NCBI GenBank assembly: GCA_002127285.1
Contig: NFUW01000002.1
Location: forward strand, 830,744 to 894,743
Direction: 5' to 3'
DNA: 64,000 nt
DNA from: Chitinophagaceae bacterium IBVUCB1
GTDB lineage: Bacteria > Bacteroidota > Bacteroidia > Chitinophagales > Chitinophagaceae
Numbering within the stretch: position 1 is the first letter of the stretch; the number at the start of each line of letters is the position of its first letter. Under the pieces are notes generated by a model. It did not search any database, had not been told where the DNA came from, and saw nothing but the letters and a program-made list of their open reading frames with translations. Shown one piece after another: positions 45,765-55,173 of the stretch. The translations under genes were made by a program, and so were the position numbers.

Positions 45765-47717
45765 TTAAACTTTCTCAAGTACTAATACTACTTTATTGAA
45801 ATCTGCTGCGGCATTTATTATTTTCTTAAATACTTCAATATCACTTGCAGGATAGTTGACCTGACCATAAAATTCTTTTATGGTAATAAATATCTTTTTG
45901 CCTTCAATTTTATAGTCTGAAATAAAGGCCATTGTCTGTACACCAGAGGCAGACTTATGGTCTACCATAATTTTAATCGCTTCAGGATTTGACACTTTAT
46001 ATCCATCCGGTATGTTGACGGTAATGGTGCGATATAAAGTATGCGGAAATACAATATCTATAGGCAGTTTGCGCTTCTTTTCCTGATACATTTCTACTTG
46101 TCTGCCTATTACATCACCCAGTTTGAAGAGATATTTTGCACCTGCTTTTTCCATCAATTGCGGCGACTCTACTTTAGCAATAACATTAAGCGGTTTGTTA
46201 TCATTATAATTACTGAATGCAGCATTTTCTACTTTATACGACTTTATATCTTCGGGCTTTAACGCCACATTGACAGTAGATTGTACTAATTCTTTTTCTT
46301 TATCTTTTGGTATGTACACAAAACTTTCTCTAATACCATTTGCGCTATGTCCGTCAAATGTCACTTTAATATCCAGCTGGGGTATCATATTTGCGTCAAA
46401 ATGAACGTCAGCATATATGTTGTTATTAGACATTTCAACAGGCATGAAAGGTATTTTACGAACAGATGCGATGGCAGATGTCATACCACCGAGTGTAGTC
46501 ATTTTCAGAAATATGCCTTTATTGCCTGTAACAGCAGTCGGTATAATAGGCATACGGTAGAATATACCATTTACCGAACCCCATTTTTTCAGCTTCGGAT
46601 AATATACTATCGAAATATCCAAAGAGTTCCAGTTTTCAAACTTATCGTCTAACGGAGACGTAAATCGATTTGACGTAAGCCCGTATTCGTGCTCGATACC
46701 CGCCACCTGAAGACATGCTAAAAACAGGGCTGTAAAGCCAGACTCTGTTGTGAGTTTTTTGTCAATAATCTTATCGAATTTCAGGTAAGATTCGTCGTCA
46801 ATATCCTCACTCATCATAATATTTGTTTTCATCTCATCTTCTATCTTACGGATTTTCTGTTCTTCGCTATCCGTATCTGCAACACCGATGCTTCTCAGGT
46901 ATTTTTCAACTATTTTTTTGTCTTTATCACTGATTTCGTAATAATTATTATACAGTCTCTTGGCCAGGTCGTTCCATGTAAACAGTCGCACATCGGGATT
47001 TTCTTTATCAAGATAACTCATCCTGTATTCAATATTCATCAAAAAAGCCTCCCGGTTGCTATACTGTTCTTCGTCAAGAGCGGGTATGTTGCTTGCTGTT
47101 GCATAATAAAAATGTTTGCCGTCAATAATACTGTCATTAGCCGTAGGAAAACCATTGTAGCCTTTAGTTTCAAAACGTACTCCTTCAGGTATTATCAACG
47201 TAAACTCTGCTTTGAGAGTAGGAATGCTGAACTGAAGCTGCTCTGCCCCAAATACCGAAAAGTTTCTCTTTTCTCTGTACAACAACTCTACTTCGGCATT
47301 TTTCTCAACACCTTCCATTGCAAATATGTATGACTCTTGCCCTTCTTCATTTTTGCTTCGTTTTATTTTGTCTTTAGAAACTTCTTTTACCGTACCGTTT
47401 GCCAGTATGGTTCTTGCCTGTATTACTTCAATTTCATTTCTGCCAATAGGCACTTCAATTTTATTAAAGCTCTCTATACCTTTATTATCCAACACTTTAA
47501 TAATACGGTGCATGGTTCGGTACACGAAGGTTTTATCGCCCTCATTCTTGTAATGCAGATGCCTGCTATCAAGTACGAACACTGCCGACTCTGTTATAAA
47601 TTCTTTTGGTATCTGGTGCAGTTTGGGGTTGGCCTCCCATGTTTCCTGCAGTTTGTATTGCGCGTGTGCTGAAGTGAGTATGGCACAGCTTGCCAAGAGG
47701 CTCAATAATTTTTTCAT
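45765..47717 (-). CDS. DUF3857 protein with degenerate transglutaminase domain
   Basis: This 650-residue exported protein (signal peptide MKKLLSLLASCAILTSAHAQ; an alternative ATG lies two codons upstream at 47723) has a DUF3857 domain at about 50-230, a transglutaminase-like region at about 290-390 and a C-terminal beta domain. Where the active paralogue next to it has GDC-KDMA, this protein has TTESGFTA, so the catalytic cysteine is replaced (Glu or Ser), and the His and Asp positions are also lost (FENWNSLD). The LFLACLQVAGIEHEYG block shows that the fold is kept. It is the last gene of a three-gene operon. A binding or scaffold role is inferred. Confidence 0.8.
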   Translation of the reverse strand: MKKLLSLLASCAILTSAHAQYKLQETWEANPKLHQIPKEFITESAVFVLDSRHLHYKNEGDKTFVYRTMHRIIKVLDNKGIESFNKIEVPIGRNEIEVIQARTILANGTVKEVSKDKIKRSKNEEGQESYIFAMEGVEKNAEVELLYREKRNFSVFGAEQLQFSIPTLKAEFTLIIPEGVRFETKGYNGFPTANDSIIDGKHFYYATASNIPALDEEQYSNREAFLMNIEYRMSYLDKENPDVRLFTWNDLAKRLYNNYYEISDKDKKIVEKYLRSIGVADTDSEEQKIRKIEDEMKTNIMMSEDIDDESYLKFDKIIDKKLTTESGFTALFLACLQVAGIEHEYGLTSNRFTSPLDDKFENWNSLDISIVYYPKLKKWGSVNGIFYRMPIIPTAVTGNKGIFLKMTTLGGMTSAIASVRKIPFMPVEMSNNNIYADVHFDANMIPQLDIKVTFDGHSANGIRESFVYIPKDKEKELVQSTVNVALKPEDIKSYKVENAAFSNYNDNKPLNVIAKVESPQLMEKAGAKYLFKLGDVIGRQVEMYQEKKRKLPIDIVFPHTLYRTITVNIPDGYKVSNPEAIKIMVDHKSASGVQTMAFISDYKIEGKKIFITIKEFYGQVNYPASDIEVFKKIINAAADFNKVVLVLEKV

Positions 47718-47723
47718 AATCAT

Positions 47724-49643
47724 TTAATCTTTTGTGATAATAATAGACTCTTGGTATTGTTTTCTCAATGCCTCAATCAATTTGTTATTTTCTTCAAACT
47801 GCTTTGGTTGTATATAGAGTGTCTTTACTTCAAACTCTTTAATAAGGCGTACTTCTTTACCCAGATTTTCATATACAATCTTACACTTTAACAGATTGTC
47901 GGCACTTTTCTCGAATACAGGAGGCAAATAACTTACATGATAGCCTTTAGGGATTTCCATAGTTACTACCTGCCTGATAATACTATGATAATCAATTTCC
48001 ATAGGCACAGTTCTGTCTTTTGTATCAATCCATTGGTTTTGGTAGCTGCGTTCAAGGTTCATATTAATATACCATTCTTTGCCTACCTGCAACGGATAGT
48101 CCGGTATTTCAAAATTTGAATAGACACGTATAGCATTATCTTGCAACACTTTAAAATCGAATTCTTTCTGGATATATTTATTAGAGCCTCGAGATGTGAT
48201 GGATTTGATTGCATCTTCCTGTTCCCCGGCATTTCGGTACTGCATCATATCTGCTAATCTGTATGCAGTGTAGCCTTTCATGTTAATCACAACATTGCCC
48301 ACCAATGCCTTGCCAGCCAGTGATATATGTGTTGAGTCTTGTATCAGGTTGTGTGTGCCCGGCGTTACAGGAATTGTTATTACTTTATAACTCTCTTTGC
48401 TTATTTGCACTAAGGCATCCTTGCCTTGTAGGTTGAAAGGGGGAATGCCAAAAGGAATGGTAGCGTCTGTTGCATCTAAAAAAACAAAGTTGCCATCAAT
48501 TTCTACTGCACAAATCATATGATTATCTGTAACAGGTAGTGGAGTTTCCTTGTACTTATATGGCTTTTTTCGTGTGCCTATCCAAGTGTAGTAAGATTTT
48601 AAGCCTGCGTACCTGCACATGGTAACCAATAGTCCTGCCATGTCTTTGCAATCGCCGTATTTTCTTTGGCAAACAATATGCGCTTCTCTGGGAATAAAAC
48701 CTCCCATGCCATCTTCAAATGCTACATATTTTATATTTGCCTGTACCCATTGATATATTTTTTTTGCTTTCTCAGCATCTCTTGTCGCGTCTTTGGTAAT
48801 ATCTGCTACCAGTTTCTTCAGGTGTTCGTCAGGCTTGGCATTTACATCTTTGATGAAGCCGTAATAAAACCTGTTGAGATCTGATACAGTACCGAACATC
48901 TGTCGGGGACCTTCATCAGCAGATGGTGTATAGCTTTCTATATATAAAAGCAAATGCGGCAAATAATAGGATGCATTGGGTGCATCTTCAAATATCTTGT
49001 ACTTATCCAGGTTTTCTGCAGCCCATGTATAGGTTATTTTGTTTCTGCTTTCATCCATTGTCATTTTGACCATATCAGTATTCTGCCCTTTCAACTGCCA
49101 TTTAATCTTTACATCCTTCGGCACAGTAACACTAAACTGGGAATTGACAGTTGGTATATATGACTGGAAATAGTACGATGGCATGAAATGAAGGTCTGTA
49201 TGTTCTATTTGATATTTAACGACTGTTTTTGCTCCTTTTACTAAGCCCGGGTAAGACAAAATAGTCTCGTAATCATCATCATAAAATATACCCTCTGACG
49301 TAGATTTTTTTTCTTTAAAATCTTTCACTTTCAGCTTATCATATCCATTCTTTGCAGGTATTAAAGAATAGCCTTCTACGTTTTTCAGTTTTTCAAAATT
49401 AGTACGATAAACACTTGCATTATTATAAAGCCCCGGTGCAACATCTGTAAGCAGCAATATTTCTTTCTGAACCTCCATTAAGCCCTTTAAAACACCATCT
49501 TCAACCTTTACTTGCAGGTGTTGCTTATGACTGGTAACAATAGCATTTTCGCCCTTATACTTCTCTGCCAAAATCAGTTCTGCATCCTGGCTAAAGGCAC
49601 TATGTGTTGCTGTAAGCAACAATAACGATAATATCTTTTTCAC
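47724..49643 (-). CDS. DUF3857 protein with intact transglutaminase domain
   Basis: This 639-residue exported protein (signal peptide ending AFSQ) has DUF3857 at about 40-210 and a transglutaminase-like cysteine peptidase or transferase core with the complete triad: Cys332 in KYGDCKDMAG, His375 in TDNHMICAV and Asp390 in FLDATDA. A beta-rich C-terminal domain follows. The family is periplasmic or surface-associated; the reaction (cross-linking, peptide cleavage or another) is not known. It lies 2 nt after the MORN-protein gene and directly before its degenerate paralogue. Confidence 0.88.
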   Translation of the reverse strand: MKKILSLLLLTATHSAFSQDAELILAEKYKGENAIVTSHKQHLQVKVEDGVLKGLMEVQKEILLLTDVAPGLYNNASVYRTNFEKLKNVEGYSLIPAKNGYDKLKVKDFKEKKSTSEGIFYDDDYETILSYPGLVKGAKTVVKYQIEHTDLHFMPSYYFQSYIPTVNSQFSVTVPKDVKIKWQLKGQNTDMVKMTMDESRNKITYTWAAENLDKYKIFEDAPNASYYLPHLLLYIESYTPSADEGPRQMFGTVSDLNRFYYGFIKDVNAKPDEHLKKLVADITKDATRDAEKAKKIYQWVQANIKYVAFEDGMGGFIPREAHIVCQRKYGDCKDMAGLLVTMCRYAGLKSYYTWIGTRKKPYKYKETPLPVTDNHMICAVEIDGNFVFLDATDATIPFGIPPFNLQGKDALVQISKESYKVITIPVTPGTHNLIQDSTHISLAGKALVGNVVINMKGYTAYRLADMMQYRNAGEQEDAIKSITSRGSNKYIQKEFDFKVLQDNAIRVYSNFEIPDYPLQVGKEWYINMNLERSYQNQWIDTKDRTVPMEIDYHSIIRQVVTMEIPKGYHVSYLPPVFEKSADNLLKCKIVYENLGKEVRLIKEFEVKTLYIQPKQFEENNKLIEALRKQYQESIIITKD

Positions 49644-49645
49644 TT

Positions 49646-52600
49646 TTACAAGTTTTCTATGGTCATCAGTTCGCCGTATTCATAAGTAAGTTTGAAGCCC
49701 TTGCCTGCAGAGTTATAATATAACTGAACTCCATGGCGTTCTCCCATCACAAAGTTGGAGTGTATTAATAGCTTCCCGTTCTCTGAATACGTCTTCTCCT
49801 GCCCGTTTATTACATTGTCTTTGTAAGTTGTTTCGTAAGAAGGTTTGCCATTAGGAAAATAACGTTTAAAAGCCCCGTTTAACTCGGTACGTACATAGTT
49901 CTTCTCTTCCGCTATATTGCCGTTACTGAAATAAGTAATTACTTTGCCATCATATAAATTTTCAACCGTGCTGGCTTCAAATGCCTTTTTACCGTTCGCA
50001 TAGTAAGTCTGAACTTTACCTGTGCCATTTTTTAATGGTATCAATGGCAATAACTTACCGTCATTGCCTTCATAAGTATAACCAATAAGATTACGCTCAT
50101 CGTAATGATACACTAAAGCTATCTTTTCTTCTTCTCCGTAGAATATCTGATTACCTTCCATGTAATCGTAGTCCATATTATATTCTGCTCTCAACTGCCC
50201 ATTTTGATACATCTTATCCTTACCATGCTCATCCCCATTTACAAAATACATATCCCTTTCAAGTTTGCCACTGAAATCGTGATGTATCCACCTGCCGTTC
50301 TTGTTTCCATTGGAGAAACTGCCATTGAACGCCTCTTTGCCACCTGGAAAATAATTCAGCACCAAGCTATCCCGATTACCATTTTTATAGTACCCTTTTT
50401 CTCTGATCGTTTTATCGGGGTAATATGAAGTGTATGCACCCTCATACTTACCGTTTTTTAATTGTGCTTCAAACGATATATTCCCATTCGGGTAAATGAA
50501 GTAGTATTTGCCTGTTCCTAACGGGAATTTTAGTTTATGAATAATCTTGCCCTTATTATCATACTGCTCCATGCGCATTATCAGGCCTTTGTCATAATAA
50601 TCCATGTATATGATCTTGCCATCTGAATTATAATGTCTTGAAGGGCCATTGGGCTCGTCATCAAGATAAAAAGCTTCGCGTTCCAATTTTCCGTTTACAG
50701 TATAATAACGCCAAACTCCTTCCTTCTTATTATCAAACAACCAGCCCTCAGCCTGTAGTTGCCCATTACCGAAGTAACCTTTGTATGGGCCAGTACGCTC
50801 ATTTTTTACATACTCGCTTTCTATGTACTTTTTACCTGTTTTATAATATTCGATTGTAGTGCCTTGCCTCAGATCATTTTCAAAATTTATGACTTGGCGC
50901 AGGCTACCAGTATTGAAATAATACTTTGCCTGTCCATGAACATCCCCGTTTTTTAATGGTAAATCTGCTTGAAGACTTCCATCTGCATAATAGCGTTTCA
51001 AGGATTGTAATTGCGCAGATGCTTCTTTTATTTCTTTGCCGTCTACTCCTTTGAAAGTATATCCTACTGGTTGACTATTTTTATAATCAATAATATAGTA
51101 TTCTCTCTCTTTGCTGAAGGTTATATCTGCGCCATTGCGTTTTCCGTCTTTGAATGTTGTCTTTTCTGTTACCTGCCCCTGTTCGTTATATGATGTATAT
51201 ACTCCATCTGCTTTGCCTGCTTTATAATTCAGTTCTGTTTCTTTTTTACCGTTTTCATAATAAGTGGTATATATACCGTCGCGGTCGCCTTTGCGGTAAA
51301 TTCCTTCTTCTTTCAGTTTACCGCTCTCATAATACTCTTTATATTCTCCTGTTTTCTTGCCATCCGATATATTTACCTCTTGCTCAATACGACCATTGCT
51401 GTGATACCATTTATATTTTCCATCCATCAGCGATTTATCCTCTACTTTCAGAACAGCTTTTACATTGCCGTTAAGGTGGTATAAAATAACTTCATTTGTT
51501 TTGTCGGGCAACACTGTGGTCTTTACGGAAAGTATGCCATTATTAGTATACTCCAGTTCTTCTGTTTGCTCGCCTGCATTGTTGTATTTGCGAACTTCTT
51601 TCAGGAAACCATTTTTATAGTATTCTCTTGCTTCGCCCTGAATCACACCATTCTTATACGTTTCTGTGAGGCGGATATTACCGCTTGGGTGATAATAAAG
51701 CCAAGCACCGTCTTTTTCTCCATTGTTATTAAACTTTCCCTCGGCAGTCAGGTAGTAATTACTATACAATTTTGTATGCCCTTCTCTAAAAACTACTTTC
51801 CCATCTTCCATTGAAAGATTACCAACCACATATACATTACTATTGTTATCATACGAGTATTGCATAGGGGCTTTTTCTCGCTTGTGGTACTCTATAGTGC
51901 GTGTAGCCACTATTCTATTCCAATAAGGAAATACAAGTTCTCTCACTTCTGAAATATCTCTTTTTTGCTTTTTAGCATACTGTTCAACTACATCAATACC
52001 GTAATTAGAAAACATTAGCAGTATAAGCGGGTCGAACATACTCTTGTTGTACACATCTTTAAAAAGCGGTACATAATATTGCATTGCAAAGTTTTTTGAG
52101 TTCTTATCGTAGCTAAGTTTATCCATCATGGCATAGGCTACTCTTACTATTTGGTCTTCGCCCATTACAGAAGGAATGTTGTACCCTTGGTTTAATGCCA
52201 GTTTCGCGTATATTATCTCATCTATTTCGCTAAATAGTTCGTAACCTTCTTTTCGCTGGTCGTAGTACTCAGCAATTTCCTTACTTTGACGGGCTATGGC
52301 ACTAAGTGACAGGATTGCCCCTCTTGCAATATTTACATCGTTCGTAAAAAGCAAAGCTGCTAAAAAAGACATATACGCCTCTGTCAGTCGCCCCTGCCGT
52401 ACATATATGTTTCCCAACAAGGCATGAGAACGGTAGTGATAGGGGTTCATCATTAGCGCAGTTTCCAGCAAAGACATAGCTTTGTTGTAATCTTCTTTTT
52501 GAAAATAAACAACTGATTTTTCATAGTACACAATATTGTCGGTAGGATGCATTCGCATTAAGCTGTCGTAATAGTAATTTGCACTATCAGACTTACCCAG

Positions 52601-52942
52601 ATAGTCATACGCATGTGCTGCCAGATACAACATCTTGCGTTTGTCAATATTGTCAAGTTGCATCCCTTCAAGCGCAACCTGTTTCGATTTTTCAAATGCA
52701 CTATCTGCTAAGTATGAAAGTGCTATTTCGTACTTAGCAATGGCATAGTTGGTGTCGCCTTCAGGTACTTGGATAAAATAAGAGAGCGCATTTTTAAAAT
52801 CATCCTTATCGTATAGTTCAATACCCTTTTCTAATAGCTCTCTTGAGTCTTTCAAGGTATTTTGTGCAGCAACATCTGATGTAAAAACTAATGACTGTAA
52901 GAATATTAGGGAAGCAATCCCTGCTATAGAGCGTTTAGGCAT
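49646..52942 (-). CDS. Large TPR plus MORN/YwqK-repeat exported protein
   Basis: This 1098-residue protein has a signal peptide (to about residue 26, ending AAQ), tetratricopeptide-like repeats (about 30-220, for example KSVVYFQKEDYNKAMSLLETAL), a linker, and from about residue 370 to the end a very long run of short beta-hairpin repeats of MORN/YwqK type (YYENGKKETELNYKAGKADG, YFGNGQLQAEGWLFDNKKEG and many others), each about 22-24 residues. It is first in an operon with two DUF3857 proteins and has a candidate ECF promoter about 260 nt upstream. It may act as an elongated scaffold in the periplasm or at the surface. Confidence 0.85.
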   Translation of the reverse strand: MPKRSIAGIASLIFLQSLVFTSDVAAQNTLKDSRELLEKGIELYDKDDFKNALSYFIQVPEGDTNYAIAKYEIALSYLADSAFEKSKQVALEGMQLDNIDKRKMLYLAAHAYDYLGKSDSANYYYDSLMRMHPTDNIVYYEKSVVYFQKEDYNKAMSLLETALMMNPYHYRSHALLGNIYVRQGRLTEAYMSFLAALLFTNDVNIARGAILSLSAIARQSKEIAEYYDQRKEGYELFSEIDEIIYAKLALNQGYNIPSVMGEDQIVRVAYAMMDKLSYDKNSKNFAMQYYVPLFKDVYNKSMFDPLILLMFSNYGIDVVEQYAKKQKRDISEVRELVFPYWNRIVATRTIEYHKREKAPMQYSYDNNSNVYVVGNLSMEDGKVVFREGHTKLYSNYYLTAEGKFNNNGEKDGAWLYYHPSGNIRLTETYKNGVIQGEAREYYKNGFLKEVRKYNNAGEQTEELEYTNNGILSVKTTVLPDKTNEVILYHLNGNVKAVLKVEDKSLMDGKYKWYHSNGRIEQEVNISDGKKTGEYKEYYESGKLKEEGIYRKGDRDGIYTTYYENGKKETELNYKAGKADGVYTSYNEQGQVTEKTTFKDGKRNGADITFSKEREYYIIDYKNSQPVGYTFKGVDGKEIKEASAQLQSLKRYYADGSLQADLPLKNGDVHGQAKYYFNTGSLRQVINFENDLRQGTTIEYYKTGKKYIESEYVKNERTGPYKGYFGNGQLQAEGWLFDNKKEGVWRYYTVNGKLEREAFYLDDEPNGPSRHYNSDGKIIYMDYYDKGLIMRMEQYDNKGKIIHKLKFPLGTGKYYFIYPNGNISFEAQLKNGKYEGAYTSYYPDKTIREKGYYKNGNRDSLVLNYFPGGKEAFNGSFSNGNKNGRWIHHDFSGKLERDMYFVNGDEHGKDKMYQNGQLRAEYNMDYDYMEGNQIFYGEEEKIALVYHYDERNLIGYTYEGNDGKLLPLIPLKNGTGKVQTYYANGKKAFEASTVENLYDGKVITYFSNGNIAEEKNYVRTELNGAFKRYFPNGKPSYETTYKDNVINGQEKTYSENGKLLIHSNFVMGERHGVQLYYNSAGKGFKLTYEYGELMTIENL

Positions 52943-53203
52943 AAACGAAGTTTATAAATAAGTAGTATAAAAATAACTGAATTTCTGATTTATCCTACTT
53001 GCTGCACAGGTAATAGATGCAAAGAGATAAAAAGTATAGGCTTACAATAAAACATACACACTTAATATATATGACTTAAGTACACTTGAATATTAGATAG
53101 TATAAGACAAAAGCTATTGAGGTGGTTCATTTTTTGAGTGCAGAACATGTTTTTCTGTTGAGAAATTAGATAGTTAGAAAAAACCGGATTAATAATCCAC
53201 GGC

Positions 53204-53231
53204 CAAAACGCAGATATGTGGTAATACCCCT
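53204..53231 (-). promoter_or_regulatory. Candidate ECF promoter toward the MORN/DUF3857 operon
   Basis: On the minus strand: AGGGGTATT, 12 nt, then CGTTTTG. Same spacing as the three plus-strand sites. The start codon is about 260 nt downstream. Confidence 0.6.
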
Positions 53232-53257
53232 ACGTTAAAAAATATATTTTTTTAGGT

Positions 53258-53285
53258 AGGGGTACAGTCATACTCGTACGTTATT
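53258..53285 (+). promoter_or_regulatory. Candidate ECF promoter of the T9SS-protein gene
   Basis: AGGGGTACA, 12 nt, CGTTATT. Identical boxes and spacing to the site before fecR. The start codon is 98 nt downstream. Confidence 0.65.
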
Positions 53286-53383
53286 CTGGTGTATGTAGCT
53301 ACAATACACAACCTCGAAAAATGAAGGCTTGAATACGGAGGTAACATCAATCAACTTATTAATAACATTAAAAACTTACAAAA

Positions 53384-54373
53384 ATGAAACAATATCTTAC
53401 AATCATCGCCGCTGCCCTTACGCTGGGTTATTCATCTGTAAAGGCTCAAATGCCCTATACGCTGACCGTTCAAAATCAGGCGTACGCACCATTAACAGGT
53501 GCTACTAGTGTAAACGGCACAAAACCCTGGACAGACACCAGTAATTTTTCAGTACCAATAGGCTTTAACTTCAAAATGGGTGGTAAAACCATTACAAGGT
53601 TAAGTTTGGCTAATATGGCAACATTTGCGACAGATACAACGGGTACTATTTCCGGCTTTGATTTTATAGGTACATCTCTTATAGACAGAGGCATAAAAGG
53701 AACTACATCAAAATCGCCCATACGTTATAGCACGACAGGTACAGCAGGTAGCCGCATATTTAAATTGGAGCTTTTCAACGCAGGGTTTTATGATGAAGAT
53801 GCAACCTACAATACATTGAACGACTCCGTTAATCTTCAGGTATGGTTATATGAAGGTACCGATGTTGTGGAGTTACGTTATGGTACTTCCAAGATATCAA
53901 ACTATAGCGATTACTTTTTTATAGGTGGTCCATTGGTTGGTTACTCAAAAAATGTAAAAACTGAATCAGGTGATTTTGAAAAAATCTACTTGCTGAAAGG
54001 TAATCCAACAGTTCCTACTATTGATAGTGTAAGTATGCCGCCATCTATGAACATTCCACACTTATCTGCCTATCCTGCCAATGGTACTGTGTATCGCTTT
54101 GCACCTAAAACAACCACAGGCATAGCAGGTGTGTTAGAAGCTGACAATATCAAAGTGTTTCCAACATTGTGTACGGATAAATTGATGGTTGTAAACAAAA
54201 ACCAGCAAGAGATGCAATACCAAATCATATCATTATCAGGCAGTGTGCTTGCTAAGGGCAATATTGCCAATGGATACAATACTCTGGAAGTAAGCAACCT
54301 GCCTGCAGGTATGTATGCACTCACATTGATGGATAACAGGGGGCAGGCTACTTATAAGTTTGCGAAACAATAA
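53384..54373 (+). CDS. T9SS-secreted protein of unknown function
   Basis: This 329-residue exported protein has a signal peptide (ending SVKAQ), a beta-rich body (about 30-235) with no recognised domain but repeated Gly/Thr-rich strands (SNFSVPIGFNFKMGGKTITRL), and a C-terminal type IX sorting domain (about 255-329: NIKVFPTLCTDKLMV ... LEVSNLPAGMYALTLMDNRG). It should be exported to or anchored at the cell surface. It is the first gene after a candidate ECF promoter and is followed 47 nt later by a small outer-membrane-type protein. It could be a ligand-binding surface protein for the neighbouring uptake receptors; that is inference. Confidence 0.82.
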   Translation: MKQYLTIIAAALTLGYSSVKAQMPYTLTVQNQAYAPLTGATSVNGTKPWTDTSNFSVPIGFNFKMGGKTITRLSLANMATFATDTTGTISGFDFIGTSLIDRGIKGTTSKSPIRYSTTGTAGSRIFKLELFNAGFYDEDATYNTLNDSVNLQVWLYEGTDVVELRYGTSKISNYSDYFFIGGPLVGYSKNVKTESGDFEKIYLLKGNPTVPTIDSVSMPPSMNIPHLSAYPANGTVYRFAPKTTTGIAGVLEADNIKVFPTLCTDKLMVVNKNQQEMQYQIISLSGSVLAKGNIANGYNTLEVSNLPAGMYALTLMDNRGQATYKFAKQ

Positions 54374-54420
54374 TCGACATAGGCTTTAGTAAGCGATAGC
54401 ATCAGATAAAAAAAGCAACA

Positions 54421-55032
54421 ATGAAAAACTTAATAATATGCGGCATGATGTGTATACTGTCTGTAACAACAGTAAGTGCACAAAGCACTAGCAGACTTAG
54501 TGAAAGGAATGGTTTTAGTTGCCCCAAATTATATGTAGGTACTAGTATTGGCGTAGATAATCCGGCAGGTGCATGGGGTATCAATATAGAAGTGCCTGTT
54601 GCCAAACACTTGTCGGTAGGTACAGGTGCTGGGCTTAGTTCTTGGGGAGCTAAAACTTTTGGGGAACTGAGGTATTACCTTGGCGAATGTCATAGAGGAT
54701 GGGCGGCAGGTGCAGGGGTTGCATACAATACAGGCATCAGACAGATTACGGTTGGTGTACCAACTACTACAACTGCAGCCAATACAGATGTAGTGATGCA
54801 GATGAACCCACGCAGCAGCCTGTTTTTTGCAGCCTACCGTTTCTGGAATATGGGCAAGCGTGGACACAGGGTAAATGCAATGCTTGGCTACGCTATGCAA
54901 ATGGGCAATGGCAGCAACTACACTGTAAAAAACGGCCATACCTTACTCGATGCCACAGATAGGGCTATCAATACATTTGCCCCAGGGGGCATCATGATAG
55001 GTTGCGGCTTTACGTTCGGGGTGATACGATAA
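54421..55032 (+). CDS. Small outer-membrane-barrel-like protein
   Basis: This 203-residue exported protein has a signal peptide (ending TVSAQ). The remainder alternates hydrophobic and polar residues with Gly-rich turns (VGTGAGLSSWGAKTFGELRYYLG, HRVNAMLGYAMQMGNG) and ends in a strand GCGFTFGVIR, as in small eight-strand barrels. I recognise no specific family. It follows the T9SS gene and precedes a terminator, so both are probably one unit. Confidence 0.7.
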   Translation: MKNLIICGMMCILSVTTVSAQSTSRLSERNGFSCPKLYVGTSIGVDNPAGAWGINIEVPVAKHLSVGTGAGLSSWGAKTFGELRYYLGECHRGWAAGAGVAYNTGIRQITVGVPTTTTAANTDVVMQMNPRSSLFFAAYRFWNMGKRGHRVNAMLGYAMQMGNGSNYTVKNGHTLLDATDRAINTFAPGGIMIGCGFTFGVIR

Positions 55033-55047
55033 ATGGCGCAATTGTAG

Positions 55048-55073
55048 CAAAGCCGCATAGATGTGCGGCTTTG
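55048..55073 (+). terminator. Terminator after the small barrel gene
   Basis: Perfect 10-bp stem CAAAGCCGCA / TGCGGCTTTG, 6-nt loop, then TAATTTT. It isolates the T9SS unit from the sigma gene. Confidence 0.85.
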
Positions 55074-55142
55074 TAATTTTATGCAGAAGGGTGATTTTAT
55101 CATTTTTAATAGGATACCGTTTTTACGCATGGCTATATTTAT

Positions 55143-55150
55143 TAGATTTG
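55143..55150 (+). promoter_or_regulatory. Putative housekeeping -7 element of the ECF sigma gene
   Basis: TAGATTTG fits TAnnTTTG, 23 nt before the start. The sigma gene itself lacks the AGGGGT/CGTT promoter, so it appears to be made by the main sigma factor. Confidence 0.5.
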
Positions 55151-55173
55151 CTTCGTAAGCGCATCATTGCCCC

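Larger units (their letters stand above)
52943..53383. other. Divergent control region between the MORN operon and the T9SS gene
   Basis: 441 nt with no convincing gene. It contains two back-to-back candidate ECF promoters (53204-53231 minus, 53258-53285 plus) separated by an AT-rich centre (TTAAAAAATATATTTTTTT). A weak housekeeping-like element (TCTCTTTG on the minus strand, near 53020) may give extra transcription of the MORN operon. Confidence 0.6.

Noticed and set aside
53225-53263. TACCCCTA ... TAGGGGTA read as a terminator hairpin
   Set aside because: The loop is over 20 nt of A/T, there is no T run after the stem, and the two arms are better explained as -35-like boxes of two divergent promoters.
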